Shown: positions 38,396 through 54,015, counted from the stretch's first letter. The stretch: 64,000 nt of DNA from Plantago ovata (GCA_028274465.1 CM051457.1:17123097-17187096), one strand, 5' to 3'. Numbers and translations: made by a program. The notes: generated by a model not told the origin, from the sequence alone.

Positions 38396-39540
38396 AAATG
38401 TAGAATTTTAAAACATGTACCTAATATGATGTAGGATGGGTATTGGAATATTGTTGAACTAGTAAAGTTGATGTAGCTATTGAAGCTTATTATTATTATA
38501 TAGTGTTTGTAGCTAAGTGGTGGCAAAAATCTCTTAGTTTAAGCAGGATACAAAATAAATTAAGGAATTCACTAATTAGTTCGATGGCAAGTGTACCATG
38601 TGTATCAAGACGATTTCACAATCACTCCACACTTCCGATATATATATTTCATTTTTTTCACCGAATTTCTCCGATGAAATCGTTGACTATATTGATGCAA
38701 GTAATAGGAACCCAAAGTTCCAAGTTATCAAAAAGATTGATGATATTAGTTATACCAATAAAGTGAATTTTACTTATATATATCAGAAAGTCATGAAAAA
38801 AAAACTCCAGAATTATATATGCGTGCTATTAATATATTATTTGGTGCTAGAAAATTGCTTAATGGTGCTAGAAAATGGGGAATTATTAGCATATAGGGCC
38901 AATCACATTCATTGGATGGTGACTAGCCCATCAAAGGTCCAGTATCGGCCCCAAGTGGTGGGCGGTTTCAGTTAAGGGAGTGATTTGTGTACGTAACTCG
39001 ATCGTGTTGGACCATTTATATAATGTATGCTTGGGGTTTTAAAAGTTGAGGATATGAGGGTACCTTTTAGTATATGCCATAATAACATTTTGGTTTTCGG
39101 TGTTTCGTATATTACAGTGCACTTTTCTTTATGGAATGCATCTATAAGAATTCAAAAGTTACACGTGCTTGCTCTAGAGAAATCTTAGGATGGTGATCCA
39201 CTTGAAAGTTTTTCAGTGTGTAGAAAAAAGTGCGCAAGGTAAGATACGTGTTAGTCTGAGGGCTAGCATACTATCTCGGATAGTAGTCATAAGTAACAAC
39301 GTCAACCCAAAAGGCCAGATTGTTACATTTTATTAACTTTGAAAATTATTATTTTAAAGAAATTTTCTTTAATTTGGAAAATTAAGGTTGAAAGTTGATT
39401 ATTACACTTTGCAATCTCAATTTGTAAATTTTATTTATTTTACCTCTTCAACAAGTTAAGTCATTATCCTTTTACACTTCGAGAATATTCCATGAAAGTA
39501 ATTCGTAGACTTACTAATGTGGAATAAGTTATGTGATTGA
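38396..39540. other. Intergenic, unassigned
   Basis: Frame 38598-38975 is open but shows no recognised motif. No other feature. Confidence 0.35.
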
Positions 39541-39554
39541 CAATTAAACTGACA

Positions 39555-40560
39555 CTCAGTGTGTAACGCCCCAAACCAAAATAGGAAACGTTCGACCGTG
39601 TATCGTGAGATGGGCTCACGTCAACACGAAGCCTCTACTTTAAATCCTCAAATACTATAAAATCAACTCGAATGGTAATACAGAGCAACTAAAATCCCAT
39701 ATACAAATCAAAACAACTATAATCCTCGATAATAAAAACCATCCGATTACATATAACAAATCCTCAAAAGTAAAATCGATCTTAACTTAAATAGTCTTCA
39801 AGATTCAAAATCCATGTATGCTTATCCGACTTTACTCCAGTGAAAAACTCCTTAAGCTTGCACAATCAACGATACACTGAAACTGAGGGAGTAAGGGGGT
39901 GAGCTGGGGGGCCCAGTAAGTAAGTTTTCAATGCTCCTTTACCGAGCCAAGCACATGTACGTTCGCAAACACACACAATAATATATAGACATAATAATAG
40001 ACACTGAAAGACTTTCACATAACAGAACACTGAACGGAACACTTTCACAAATCGAGGGATATACCAACCGTCGTCTCAAGACTCAAGAGGTGGCCCCCAC
40101 CGTCCCATACAGTGTGGCACTTTGTTCCGCATGACACTTTGTTCCATTGACTTCGGCGGCACCCACTCAACACATCAGACATTCACATACCAACAATGCA
40201 GAAAATGCACAATTTTACATATATGCTTGACTCTTATACGCAAATTTTAATGACCACAAATTTGACTTTCAAAAATATTAAAATAATATATAATGACACA
40301 AGAAAATAATAAAGGCTCTCGATCCAACAGAATTAACTCTGCGATAATGTAAACTTGTTTCCATCAATAATCTCACTAGCAACAACACGAGCGGCCAAGT
40401 CCCAGTAAACCATTCTGATAACTAATCCTCAACCTTGGCAATTATCAAAACCGACAACATTAATGGATCACTCTAAATAAATAACCTCGAGTACTAACTT
40501 AATCCAAAAACTCCTACAACCAAAGAATCAATTCACAAATCACGTACCTATCAAGGTGAA
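39555..40560. repeat. Probable dispersed repeat starting tgtaacgcccc
   Basis: Begins gtgtaacgccccaaaccaaa and continues about 1 kb with more C-rich composition than its flanks and no open frame. That opening phrase is common in plant interspersed repeats related to LTR elements, but I see no terminal repeat pair here, so the assignment is tentative. Confidence 0.35.
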
Positions 40561-41026
40561 AGTAGCTCCATGTCGTTGGTTTTTGTCCTTTCCCCAATCC
40601 GGTATACATACGGCTAATACAACTTAATGATATAATTAACCTAGTTCTAATCTTCAATAATGTAGGCTCCGCTTAGCCCTTAAAGCCCACTCTAAAATGC
40701 TGATCCAACTTACATCAGTAAAGCCCCTATTGGTTTAATTATCAGTCCATACAATAACCACCTCGATCCAACTCGATTAGTCAATCCAATAAAGATAGTG
40801 GGTAATAAAATCCAACTTATCAATTAGAATCCATAAAAGTTTCAGCTCCAAATAAATATTATAACAAGGTCCAGTGCCCATTACGTAAATAAATGTACGG
40901 TTTATTACACAGTGAATGTGGCTACAAATTATATCCCAATCATTTTGCTTTCAAAAACATTTCTTATTACGTGACTTGTAAACAATGTGAGTGATAGATA
41001 TCTCATATCAGGTTACTACGCCCTTC

Positions 41027-41288
41027 GTCCCGTTGAGAAGTCTACGTTTGTTTTTTACACGGTTTTTAATGAGAGGTTTTGTTTCATAGTGATTTATTAA
41101 TATAGAATGGAATGAAGATCAATATATAAATGGTATGTGGTGGAGAATAGAATTAAGTAAAGTGTGAAGGTGGAGACAAATATTAAAGTAATATAAATGA
41201 TATATGGGGGTAGCTTCCAAAAATGAAAACGTAAAGAATTGATTTGGGTGAACCAAAAAGAAATACGTAAAGAAATGAGCGGGACATA
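41027..41288. mobile_element. Stowaway-like MITE remnant
   Basis: Left end cccttcgtcccgttgagaag and right end cgtaaagaaatgagcgggac are of the ctccctccgtccc type, with the typical interior (ttaatatagaatggaatg, gtggtggagaatag). The ends are eroded and no clean TA duplication is seen. Confidence 0.5.
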
Positions 41289-41936
41289 TGACTATATTAT
41301 AGTGCCTACGGAAGAAAGTAAATAAAACTACAGTATATATTAACTTATTAGTACTATCGATTAATTTACACCTTATTATTTTGATGTAATGTAATCTTAT
41401 GATAGAAAATTCAACAAAGGTCTTTATCTTTAAGAATTTCAGTAATCAAGGTGCTGTAAAATAAAAGAACATTCTAAAGTTTTAATACATGTTGGTTTCA
41501 TGCATTTATGAAATATTAGTGAATCACATTTCATTCAATTGCTTTTCTTAATTCCAAAACTCTTGGTTATTATTTCGTTTCTTTTCTTTCCTTTTTCCCT
41601 ACTTGTTTTGTTTGTCAAACCAAGATGTAAGGATGGAATAAGATAAACACCCTCCCCCCCAAACACCCTTGAAATAAATGGGATAAGAATGCTCAAAATG
41701 TCGTGGGATTGATATCTATCTCTAACCAAAAAAAGAAACACTCAAGCACAGAGTAAAAGAGTAAAGTGGTAAGTAGATTTTTAATGAATTTGTATATATA
41801 TGTTAGATAATTCACATCATTTCACTACTGTATAGCTAATAATATTTCTCAGAACAAATATATCATAAAATTATAGTTCTTGCTATTTACTTTCTGCGCA
41901 TAGTAATCATCTTGCAACCCTTAAAAAGTTGCAATA

Positions 41937-44792
<2,856 letters not shown>

Positions 44793-46120
44793 CTAGCTAT
44801 TTTCTAGCCAGGTTAGTTTTTTTATGGTTTCTTAGTCACCTTTCTATATAAGTTTCGAACAATTCATAACAGGATGTGGGAAATTAATTGTTTAGGACCA
44901 ACCTTATATAGTTGCACTTGGATATGTAGACCATGTGAATAAAGATATTGCACGAGCGCGCACACATAGAAAATGGAGCTTAATGTATTCTTTGTTACAG
45001 GTGCAGAAGCCTCCATGCAAGAGATCTATAAATCACTTTGATTTGGTCGTGAAGCATCAGACTAAGGAAATGCATTAAACTCATTTTGCGCATCATGATG
45101 CCAGAAGACAAAAAAGTGGACTTCAGATTCTTAATTATTCCTCTTTTTTGTTTTCATATATAGTTTTCTGTCATTGTATTCTTGTTGTATTTGTGTGCTA
45201 AGTGTCAGTGTGCTTGTACTAGCTTATAATAATAAGATTTTAATAAACGATGTCCATTTGTATAATATTTTCGAATTAAGCATATGTTTTTACACATTTT
45301 ATAATATTTTATGTTATATTCATGTGTGGAAAGTGGATATTGTCATTCTCATATACGTGTCTTGGGCACTTGTGAGAAGGATTAAGTTATATTTCATTCG
45401 ATTTAAAAAATAAAATTTTCAATTTAATTTAAATTAATTTGCATAGTTGAGATTTTATACTTTAAATAAATATACAGCTCAGTTCAAATTGGGGCCATAA
45501 CAAAATTGTCAAATTGGGGCCAGGTATCGAGGAATCAACTACATATACTCAACAAAATTATTACCTCCGCCATGTCTACCAACCCATACTTGGCAGCAGT
45601 AGTTAGACACTTCTCAATAATGCCAGCAACAGTCATTGAAATTATTGAGAAAGCGATCCTTCTGGTACTGGAAATAGGTATTTCTCAAGCAATCTATTAA
45701 CATAGAGTTATATCTAAATCAGAAGTTCAGAAAAATAACAACTTTAAACTTTATTTATCAGAATTGTACACAGACTTACTTGAGTAACTTGGCAAAAAAA
45801 TATTTTCAGGAGGTGGTTCCTTTGTTACTGATACAACATGATGCATCTAAGAGAATCACTAATTTAGATAGCCTATTCAATCTTCCCTTGCTTGACATTC
45901 TGAACCACGGTAGCGGAGACATACATAGACGCTAGCTGGTTCCCAATCAAAGGCAAAAGATGACCTTATTCATTATGGTGTTATGAAGTCATCAACATCA
46001 GAGAGACGGCCGAAGACTCAGTTGAGTCACTTTAAAATAACTGAATAGAGAAATCAACCATAACCAGGTTGCAACAGTCTACGATGTACTCAGTCTAGCA
46101 TAGTACTCCATGTTTGTAAA
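44793..46120. other. 3' flank and intergenic sequence
   Basis: 3' region of the response-regulator-like gene, then AT-rich DNA. 45570-45690 is open on the plus strand (NPYLAAVVRHFSIMPATVIE) but not recognised. Confidence 0.4.
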
Positions 46121-46126
46121 GGTACT

Positions 46127-46460
46127 CCACCCCTCATGGCCTCATTAGCAAAACCTCTAACACTCAAATACCTGCACAAAGAACGATCCACACATAATCT
46201 ACTAAAATAGTTCACTCGTAGCTAATATAATTATCAGATCCGAAACACATCTGATCAATTCAATATGAAATTACGAGTAAACAAGTCTTTCTAGTGCATC
46301 AATGTACAATAAGAGAGGGAAAAATACTAACAAAAAAAAAAAAAAGAATTGAAGAAGGAGGGAAACACCACTCACCTGCCTTCCACCAGTGAGTTTGACT
46401 TGGACACCATTTTCAACAAACTTTGCCAAATACGTATAAAACTGTTTCTTTCCTTCCTGA
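46127..46460 (-). pseudogene. LSM7: LSM7 pseudogene fragment (U6 snRNP Sm-like protein)
   Basis: Minus-strand exon 46460-46376, with acceptor tcctcag and donor gtgagt, encodes SGRKETVL, then after a frameshift LAKFVENGVQVKLTGGRQ. This matches the start of plant LSM7, whose conserved core is VQVKLTGGRQ. The exon at 46171-46127 begins after gtgcag but has lost most of the Sm2 segment; only a gaggccatg block remains. The remaining C-terminal exons were not found. LSM7 is part of the LSM1-7/2-8 rings in mRNA decay and splicing; this copy is non-functional. Confidence 0.75.
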
Positions 46461-46859
46461 CTGAGGAAAAGAGAAGACAATCATCAAATGCATTTATAAA
46501 AAATAAAATAATAATAACAATAAAATTGCAAAACGCAAATACACAAACATTTTGCATACCATGTTATCTTATATGCTGCAAGAGTTACTAAACAAGTTGC
46601 CCAGAGTTCAACCAGAAATGAGATTACATCAGTTCAAAATTATCAGAGTAGAGCTTAGGATCAACATAAAGTAATCTTTGATTTATTCAATGATAACATA
46701 AATTTTTTAATCGATATCATGTCACCCAATGAGCTACATATCAAATGTTTTAAATTGAGAAGAACATATACTACATCTTATACAATTTGTTTCTTTTTCT
46801 ACATCCATTATATTTAATTAATTACCCAACACCTTTTAGTTTGTGGTCTTTCAGAGTTT

Positions 46860-47160
46860 TACCTTTAATTTCCAAATCAGACTCTTGATCTTCGGGCAGT
46901 CAAACGCAAGTAGCTCTATTTTCAGGGGCGGGTAGCTCCATCTTCGGTTTACTTGGTGAGCGTAGAATTGGACTCCAGTATACTCGATCCGGGCAGTGAA
47001 AGGCTAGCAACTCCATCTCCGGTGTACTTACTTCATGAGCACAGAATTGAACACTAGAGTACTCCGCACGGTCAAAGCCGAGCCATTGAGGACCCTGAGT
47101 ACTCTGAATTCCGTCAGGACAAGTGTGTTTATCACCATTTGCATTGCGAACTCAAATCTA
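46860..47160. repeat. Diverged tandem repeat of about 90 bp units
   Basis: The phrases agctctattttcagggg, agctccatcttcggtttact, aactccatctccggtgtact and the following tgagcgtagaattgga / tgagcacagaattgaa recur at regular spacing. It is GC-richer than its surroundings. No coding assignment. Confidence 0.6.
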
Positions 47161-47717
47161 TAGAACAAATTAAAAAGAAATCATCACATCCAATTACTTA
47201 TACACGGATGCAATAAGAAAGAAGATATATAGCAATAAGTGGAAAAAAAAATGAAAAAGAACAAGACATGTTTTAATTAAAACAGTGGAGTATGCAATTA
47301 CAAGAGCCTGCAGAACATATCAAACATTCAACATGGTTACAGAATTAAATGACTGTTTGTTAACTTCGAGCAGGGTGTTTATTGTGTGGAGCACATCTAT
47401 CAAGTCAACTAAAAAAATAGCTTAAATTTCATAACAGAAACTTCTCAGTTTCAAGCTAACATGCTGATACATGAGTACAGAACAGAGCACAATAGAAAGA
47501 AAGCACACAACACATATAAACCGCCTTCAAGTTTTGTACAAAGCATTTCCAGGAAGGGAAAAAACAGTAGCATACAGCAGCAGCATAACCCACTTGAGAG
47601 GCATCAAACATTCAAAATTCCTACACAACATTGGAGAAACCAAATGACACAGATCGAACAAGACAATCAAGAAAACACGTGCTTCTACATGATAAAACTC
47701 ATCATAGTACAGTATTG

Positions 47718-47840
47718 GTGTAAATCTCTGTTTCCACAGTCGGGTCTGCGGCTCAAATTAAAGCCATGAAACAAGTAGTTGGAAAATTAAAATTGGAACT
47801 GGTGCAATTTGTAGAATTAGAAGCCTTTGCACAATTTGCG
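47718..47840 (+). pseudogene. atpA: Nuclear fragment of plastid atpA (NUPT)
   Basis: The plus strand reads [18 protein letters not shown] and continues [16 protein letters not shown], which is the plastid ATP synthase alpha-subunit region around KAMKQVAGKLKLELAQF. Substitutions and abrupt ends at both sides show an old, short insertion of plastid DNA. The plastid rather than mitochondrial form fits the KLKLELAQ phrase. Confidence 0.85.
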
Positions 47841-48390
47841 TATCATAGAAGTCTTTCGATAATTGCGCTAGCTGTCACGGGAGATAAAATCAACAAAGTT
47901 GCGGATAGTAATTTTAAAATCTCTCTTCAACTCTGTTATATAGAAGCTTAAATAATTGACCTCTATGCAATCATGAAGTCTGTCCTAACTAATTATGAAT
48001 ATCTTCATGGCAATGTTCAAATATGTTGGAAGTTGCCGTAAACTCGATTCTACCAATCCAAACACCTAAGGCAGGAGAATAATTACCAGTGGCATGAATT
48101 GACCGTGAAGCACCGAATTTTCATTATCCACTGTAAAAAAGTAATAATATATCATTGCAGGAGAAGGTGAGATTGAAATAGAGACGGAAAAGGTGGAAAA
48201 ATTGAACTGGACAATTAAGATTATGAGGGAAAGAAGAAGAGGCGAAGATGGATTTCTAGTGAAAGAGTTGAGTTGGGGTAGGAGTTTTCGTAGTGAGAAG
48301 AAGACGGAAAATTAAAGAAAAATTATCTCTTATTATTAGTATTAGATAGAGGTTAACTATTAAAATAAAAAATAATAATAATTAAAATAA
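47841..48390. other. Unassigned
   Basis: No recognised gene. The CT-rich minus-strand stretch 48310-48180 resembles a 5' untranslated leader and might belong to the ancestral LSM7 copy. Confidence 0.3.
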
Positions 48391-48391
48391 T

Positions 48392-49410
48392 GACACATGT
48401 ACGTACCAAATTGAAATTGAATAAGTAAGATCAACGGACTAAAATTGATTGGTAGGTCAATCAATTTGGTGCATCAATCGGCTTATTATATTACTAGGAA
48501 CCGCGTCACACGCTACGCGTGTGAAGCGTAATCTTGTAAAACATTATTGTTTTATTAAATAATATATTGAAATAAATGGAGTGAATATATAATCTTCACA
48601 TAATGACTTCAAACGTAATAAAAAAAAACAAAACTAATTGAGTAATTAAACTTAATATAAATGGTGTGGTATAAATGTATATAGTTTCTGTAGTTATGTA
48701 ATTAATAGTTTTGAATTGGACTATATTAGACATACGAAAAATATTCTTTCGATGAGTTAAGAACCATCAGATACATCTCTAGACTTTGGAAACATTCAAC
48801 TTCAAAATCTGCAATGCATCTTTTTTGCATGTTAATTGGTATTCTTCATGAGTTGAATATATTGTCAAGTGCTTCATATAAACATTCTAGTTTCATAATA
48901 TGATGTGTTTAGTTATTTTTATTGTATGATTTAAGAATAATTTAAGGTCAAAATGACCATCGAAAAAGTCAACAAAATCAAGTGTTACATTTATTATTGG
49001 ACGGAGGAAGTATGTCTTTTTTTATAAGAACATATCATGGTTATTTTTAAAATTAATTATAATACGTCATACAACTTTATGTTAAAAAATAAAAATTTAA
49101 GAAGAGAATAAATAAAAAAGAAAAAAATTACGTCAATAAGATTCGAACCCAACACCTTCAACTAAAATAATGATACAAATTATAGAGAAAATCACGCCAA
49201 CAAGATTCGAACCAAACACCTTCAATGAAAATAATAATAAAAATAATGGAGAAAAATCACGCCAACAGGATTCGAACCCTACATCTTTTAATTAACTAAT
49301 GACACATGTACGCATCAGATTGAAATTGGATAAGCAAGATCAACGGATTAAAATTGATTGGTAGGTCAATCAATTTGATAAATCAACCGGCTTATTATAT
49401 TACTTTAAAA
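48392..49410. repeat. Pair of about 105-bp direct repeats plus three short tRNA-like tandem units
   Basis: 48392-48500 and 49300-49408 share aatgacacatgtacg, aagatcaacgga and taaaattgattggtaggtca, ending ggcttattatattact. Between them, 49120-49275 contains three units with a(g/a)attcgaacc(c/a)a and atcacgccaaca, whose reverse strand resembles a pol III B box. The left repeat is followed by taggaaccgcgtcacacgct. This may be a composite or Helitron-like repeat; ends not defined. Confidence 0.5.
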
Positions 49411-49497
49411 AATAATTAATTTAATTTAATATAGGATAGGACGGGAGATGGATGGAGTAATTAATCAATGGAATGATTAATTAGTAGTGCGGAGAGA

Positions 49498-49853
<356 letters not shown>

Positions 49854-50388
49854 TATATATATATATACTTATATATATAGAGAGAGAGAGATGAATGGAT
49901 GAATTAATCAATGAAATCAATGATCGATTGATTAATAAGTAGTGAGGGGCGAGTATATATATGACGGCAGGAGGCCGTGACTGCCGTGTCGTTCTTTTGG
50001 CGTCGTGAGGACATAAAGGAATAGAGATGAGGTTTGCAGCGGAGATCAAAACCTAACGTGATACCATGAAAGAATTATTTCCGTGAATGATTGCATTCCA
50101 TTACGTAATAATATATAGGTAATACAATATACAGAATCCTAATCAAATCTCCTAAGTAAATAGCTATACTAATTATAAACTAAGTTCTATTCTAAAATTA
50201 TGTAATTATATACGAACTCATTATATAATCTATATAATCTATGATATGATATGAAAGATTGCCTAGCCTCCTCAAAAGCCACTAACTAGATTTCACAATT
50301 AATTATTGTATTCTAGTAGTACTATTTTAATAAAATTACCCTCCCCTCTTCCGGCAAAATACACCCACATCCATTCGTGCTCGATCCG
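49854..50388. other. Intergenic sequence between the MITE and the membrane-protein gene
   Basis: Short TA and GA runs at 49854-49890, then AT-rich DNA. No supported gene. Confidence 0.4.
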
Positions 50389-52336
50389 ATGTTTCCATCC
50401 ATGGTCTCTCTATGCATCTCGCGTACGTACCCCCTATAGGCTATAAGCATGTATACGAAAATTCTACTTAATTAGGCAGACAAAGATTTACAACTGAACT
50501 GTAATCCAGGTGCCCGTAATCCACTTAATTTATTACATGACCTAGCCTGGACTTTTGGAAATATAATTAATTTTGACATGCTAATTAACCATACAATTAA
50601 ATATTGAATTTTGGCCATACCATTGGCCGACTTAACTATTCTTCTCATCTAGCTAGATTTTTATTTTATTTTTTATTTTTTTTGCTATATGTATAGTTGA
50701 TTCTGTAAATTATATGTTTGATTAATTAAGCAGTGAATTAATTAATGGTGATGATATATTTTGTTAAATTTTTCAGATGTAATTTACTTTCCGGGATCAT
50801 TAATGAGGCATTACCAGCAGTACGGAAGTTATCTGTTCCATATTATATATGTAGAATGGCTGATCGTGGGGATAGTCTGGAGTATCCTTATTTTGAAGAG
50901 AGAGATTCGTCTTCGTCCTAAGGTTGACTTTATCTGCCTCGTCCTCATCGGACCCCTGCTTTGTTGGTGGACCACTCACTCGTTTGTATGTCCAGGTTAG
51001 TTTAATTTTTTTGTTTTTTGAAAGGATGTCCAAGTATGTCCATGTTAGTTGAGCAATGTAATTTTCAAATCAGAGTTAATTGCAGATTTGATCCTATAAG
51101 TCTAAGTCCACATCGTATTTGGTCCTCTGTTTGTCCCATACGGTCCTCTACGTATATACGGAGCGACATGTCACTGATTTGGCACTGAGTTGGCCGAATT
51201 GGTTGGAGGCGAATTGAAATCTGTTAAGTGAGTGCGAATTGACAAAATTGAAATCCCCCCTTTCTATAAACCCTAACCCTAATACATTCCATTCCCAAAA
51301 TTGAAATTGAACCTTCTCTTTTTCGATTTCAATTTCTTGTTTCATGTTCATCTCAATGAACATCTATTTTTAAAACTTGATTAAGTTCAGTAGCAGAGCT
51401 TATCAAGCTCAGTTTTCAGATCTGTTTCAGAGCTTCAAAGCTCTGTAACAAAGGTTTTAAAGCTCTATGAAAACAGAGCTTTAAACGCTCTATCACAGAG
51501 CTACTTAAGATCTGTTTTAAGAGCTCAATGAAGCTCTGTTTACAGAGCTTCAAAAGCTCTGTAATTGAAGCTATGTAACAGAGCTTTAAAAGCTCTGAAA
51601 AACAGAGCTATGAAGCTCTAAAAACAGAGCTCGAATTTTTTTCAATTTGGTACTAAATTAAGTGACATGGAGGTGATTGGGAGTGTAATTGATGACTGGG
51701 AGCATGGACCAAGCGTATACAGACGAATTTGGGCGTTTATACGCCGAATTATACGCTCTGAGGGACTCAATTCGCAAAGAGCGTGAAACAGAGGACCAAA
51801 AGTGAAGTGGACTTAAACTTAAGAGACTAAAACTGCAATTAACCCCTAAAAATAAATATATTCATGTATTCAATTCAGTTCATATTCACTAAATTCAGTT
51901 TAGTTCATATATCTAAAATTTGTTTAGGGGACCAAACTGATCATCCCTGTCACACGATATTCAATCCATCCAACTTTTAAGAGGATTTAATTGACAACTT
52001 ATAAGTCGGTGTAAACAATCAAAATTCAGTTTCTTTTAGTAAATTCGATATTTTGTTGCAGTTCAATATTGAATTATACTATATCTTGAATATCTTCCAG
52101 TTTGGAAAAATATTCCAGTGGCTTGGTTATTGCGGTGCGCAGGATCCATACACACACTACATTCTGTCCACACTATACGCAAGATTCAGGAATTAGAGAG
52201 GTTGGAAGATGAAGAAGACGATCAATATTATCTACAAGAAATACTCATCCAGCACTTTGAATTAGACAAGATCCGGAAACTAGACTGGACCTGGGAGTTC
52301 GACGGATTAAAATATAAAGAGGAAATTCAAATTTAA
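50389..52336 (+). CDS. Small predicted membrane protein of unknown function (162 aa)
   Basis: Exons 50777-50995 and 52101-52336 are well supported: acceptor tttcag, donor gttag, acceptor cttccag, phase 1 join, stop TAA. A first exon at 50389-50422 (MFPSMVSLCIS, donor gtacgt) fits the phase but is less certain; translation could instead begin at the Met in GSLMRHYQQYG. Two hydrophobic segments are visible, YLFHIIYVEWLIVGIVWSIL and DFICLVLIGPLLCWWT, separated by a basic loop (KREIRLRPK). They are followed by a soluble tail with HTIRKIQELERLEDEEDDQ, likely helical. I do not recognise the family. The second intron carries the terminal-inverted-repeat element at 51075-51843. Confidence 0.55.
51075..51843. 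mobile_element. Non-autonomous DNA transposon with about 58-bp terminal inverted repeats
   Basis: The left end gttaattgcagatttgat ... taagtccac ... tttggtcctctgttt is matched in inverted order by the right end (complement gttaattgcagttttagt ... taagtccac ... tttggtcctctgttt), about 80% over 58 bp. Long inverted termini suggest a Mutator-like non-autonomous element. A 9-bp target duplication was not evident. No transposase. Its interior contains the AGAGCT array. Confidence 0.75.
51394..51632. repeat. Dense array of alternating AGAGCT / AGCTCT motifs
   Basis: In about 240 bp there are nine AGAGCT and six AGCTCT hexamers, mostly as acagagctt ... aagctctg pairs with 2-15 bp spacers. This gives many small overlapping hairpins. 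It sits in the centre of the inverted-repeat transposon. Confidence 0.9.
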
Positions 52337-53380
52337 AAGTTTGACCAGAAAAGAAAAAAAAACAAAATAGTATATATTTTCAAGGAACTTTTAGTATTAG
52401 CCTTTTCAATGTTTCAACATTTTTATTATATTTTTAAGAAGTTTAATTGTTTATTTTTTTGTGTGTTGTGAACATAAATGTTTGATTCGAACTTGGCCTC
52501 CCTCCCTCCCCCTCGTGTGGAGTAGTGGTTGTGTCACGCTAAACTAAGAATGATTGAGTTGGAGTAAACATGTTTCGGTATCTTAATTTTCATGAAGGTT
52601 TACACAGGATTTGTATTAGACAGGGGCGGTCAAGTTTTCATACGGTTTATAATAGTTATGAGGTTTGTTCATGTCTAATATTCTTATCATGCTTGTTGTT
52701 TGGTTTCGGGGGATTTTTTCGGTGTTCATCTATTATGCACCTTTGTATTGTAATTAATCTCTAAACTTTTTGTGATTAATATATTTTGCTGATTAAAAAA
52801 AATAAATAAATTTGTATTATGTGAGGTTTGGTACTTTATAATTTTGAGGATAATTTGATATAAACGGTTGATTTATGTTAACGGTGAATATTGAGAAATC
52901 CAGATTTGAATGCGTAACAAATTCAATAAAATGGTATTGGTGTGTGCAATTATAATCAATATGGTATTTGAATGTACGTGAACTTTTTTGTGAACTATTT
53001 TTATATGTAGGCATGTCATCGATAACTTTTTCTATATGTCCTTTTATCATATGTTTGAATTGATATGAAACTCATCTAATTTCACAAAAATGCAAATCTC
53101 TCTAATTAATACAATAATAGTACTCGTTATAGAAACAAAAATAAATTAGGCAAACATGTCACACACGATGAATTGAATTTAGCTCATCATGTCTTGTAGG
53201 TTGTAGCCAAGAATAGTAGTAGTTTTTCATCTTTGATGTGTAATCTATTGTGTCTCCTTAGAAATATCACCAATGATTTCATCTAGACCAATGCAATACA
53301 TTAATTATAAGTTATAACTTATAACCCAAAGCATCTTCATTGAACATATCGATCATATAAACTATAGATACACACCAAAC
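52337..53380. other. Intergenic with a non-LTR tail-like segment
   Basis: 52490-52810 (ctccctccccctcgtgtgg ... ttgtattgtaattaatctc ... ttgctgattaaaaaaaataaa) resembles a non-LTR retrotransposon 3' tail with poly-A. No gene. Confidence 0.4.
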
Positions 53381-53975
53381 CAGGGGCGAATCTACTTACA
53401 TTCAGATCCCGTGCGGCGTAAGGGTTCGTTTGGAGGAAATAATTACTTCCTCCATTCCTAATAATGTTAGTAATTTTTTATTTTCACATGGACTATGGCA
53501 CTAGGAAATTGAGTTGAAAGCCTAATAATATGCAAACTTTCATTTTAGTCCTCTCACATTTTTGAGTTCAAAGCCTATTCTCTGTTACTTCCTCTAATAA
53601 TTTGTCTATTTCATTCTATTTAATCGTTTTTATAGTTGATTAAACCAAAAACTAATTATAAATTATAATGAAAATTCAAAAATCATATTACTAATGTATA
53701 TATAATCCTTGTACTCTCACAATAATTTTAAAAATGCCTATGATTCTAATTTAAAATTGATTTGTAGTCAAAATAATTCTTGAAAAAACTTAATAAAATA
53801 CAATGCACAAATTTTTTTGGACGGGAGGAAGTTAATCTCTCTTGTTAAATTTAATAGCATGCGACCTTTTGTGTTTTTAAAAAAAAAAATATATCAATAA
53901 TCGGTATGTGGCTTTTTTATTTTACTTGGTTAACTTCGACACACGGGTCAATAAAAAATTCTGGCTTCGCCCCTG
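53381..53975. mobile_element. hAT-type non-autonomous element with perfect 8-bp target duplication, interrupted by a MITE
   Basis: Ends caggggcgaatctac and tggcttcgcccctg are inverted complements. The 8-bp direct repeat caccaaac flanks it at 53373-53380 and 53976-53983. A second element is nested inside at 53446-53831. Confidence 0.9.
53446..53831. mobile_element. Stowaway/Tourist-like MITE nested in the hAT element
   Basis: Ends cttcctccattcctaa and ttggacgggaggaag are inverted; flanks are tta on both sides. 386 bp, non-coding. It inserted after the surrounding hAT element. Confidence 0.8.
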
Positions 53976-54015
53976 CACCAAACATTTTAGAAATTAAGGC
54001 AAAATAGCTCCATCC

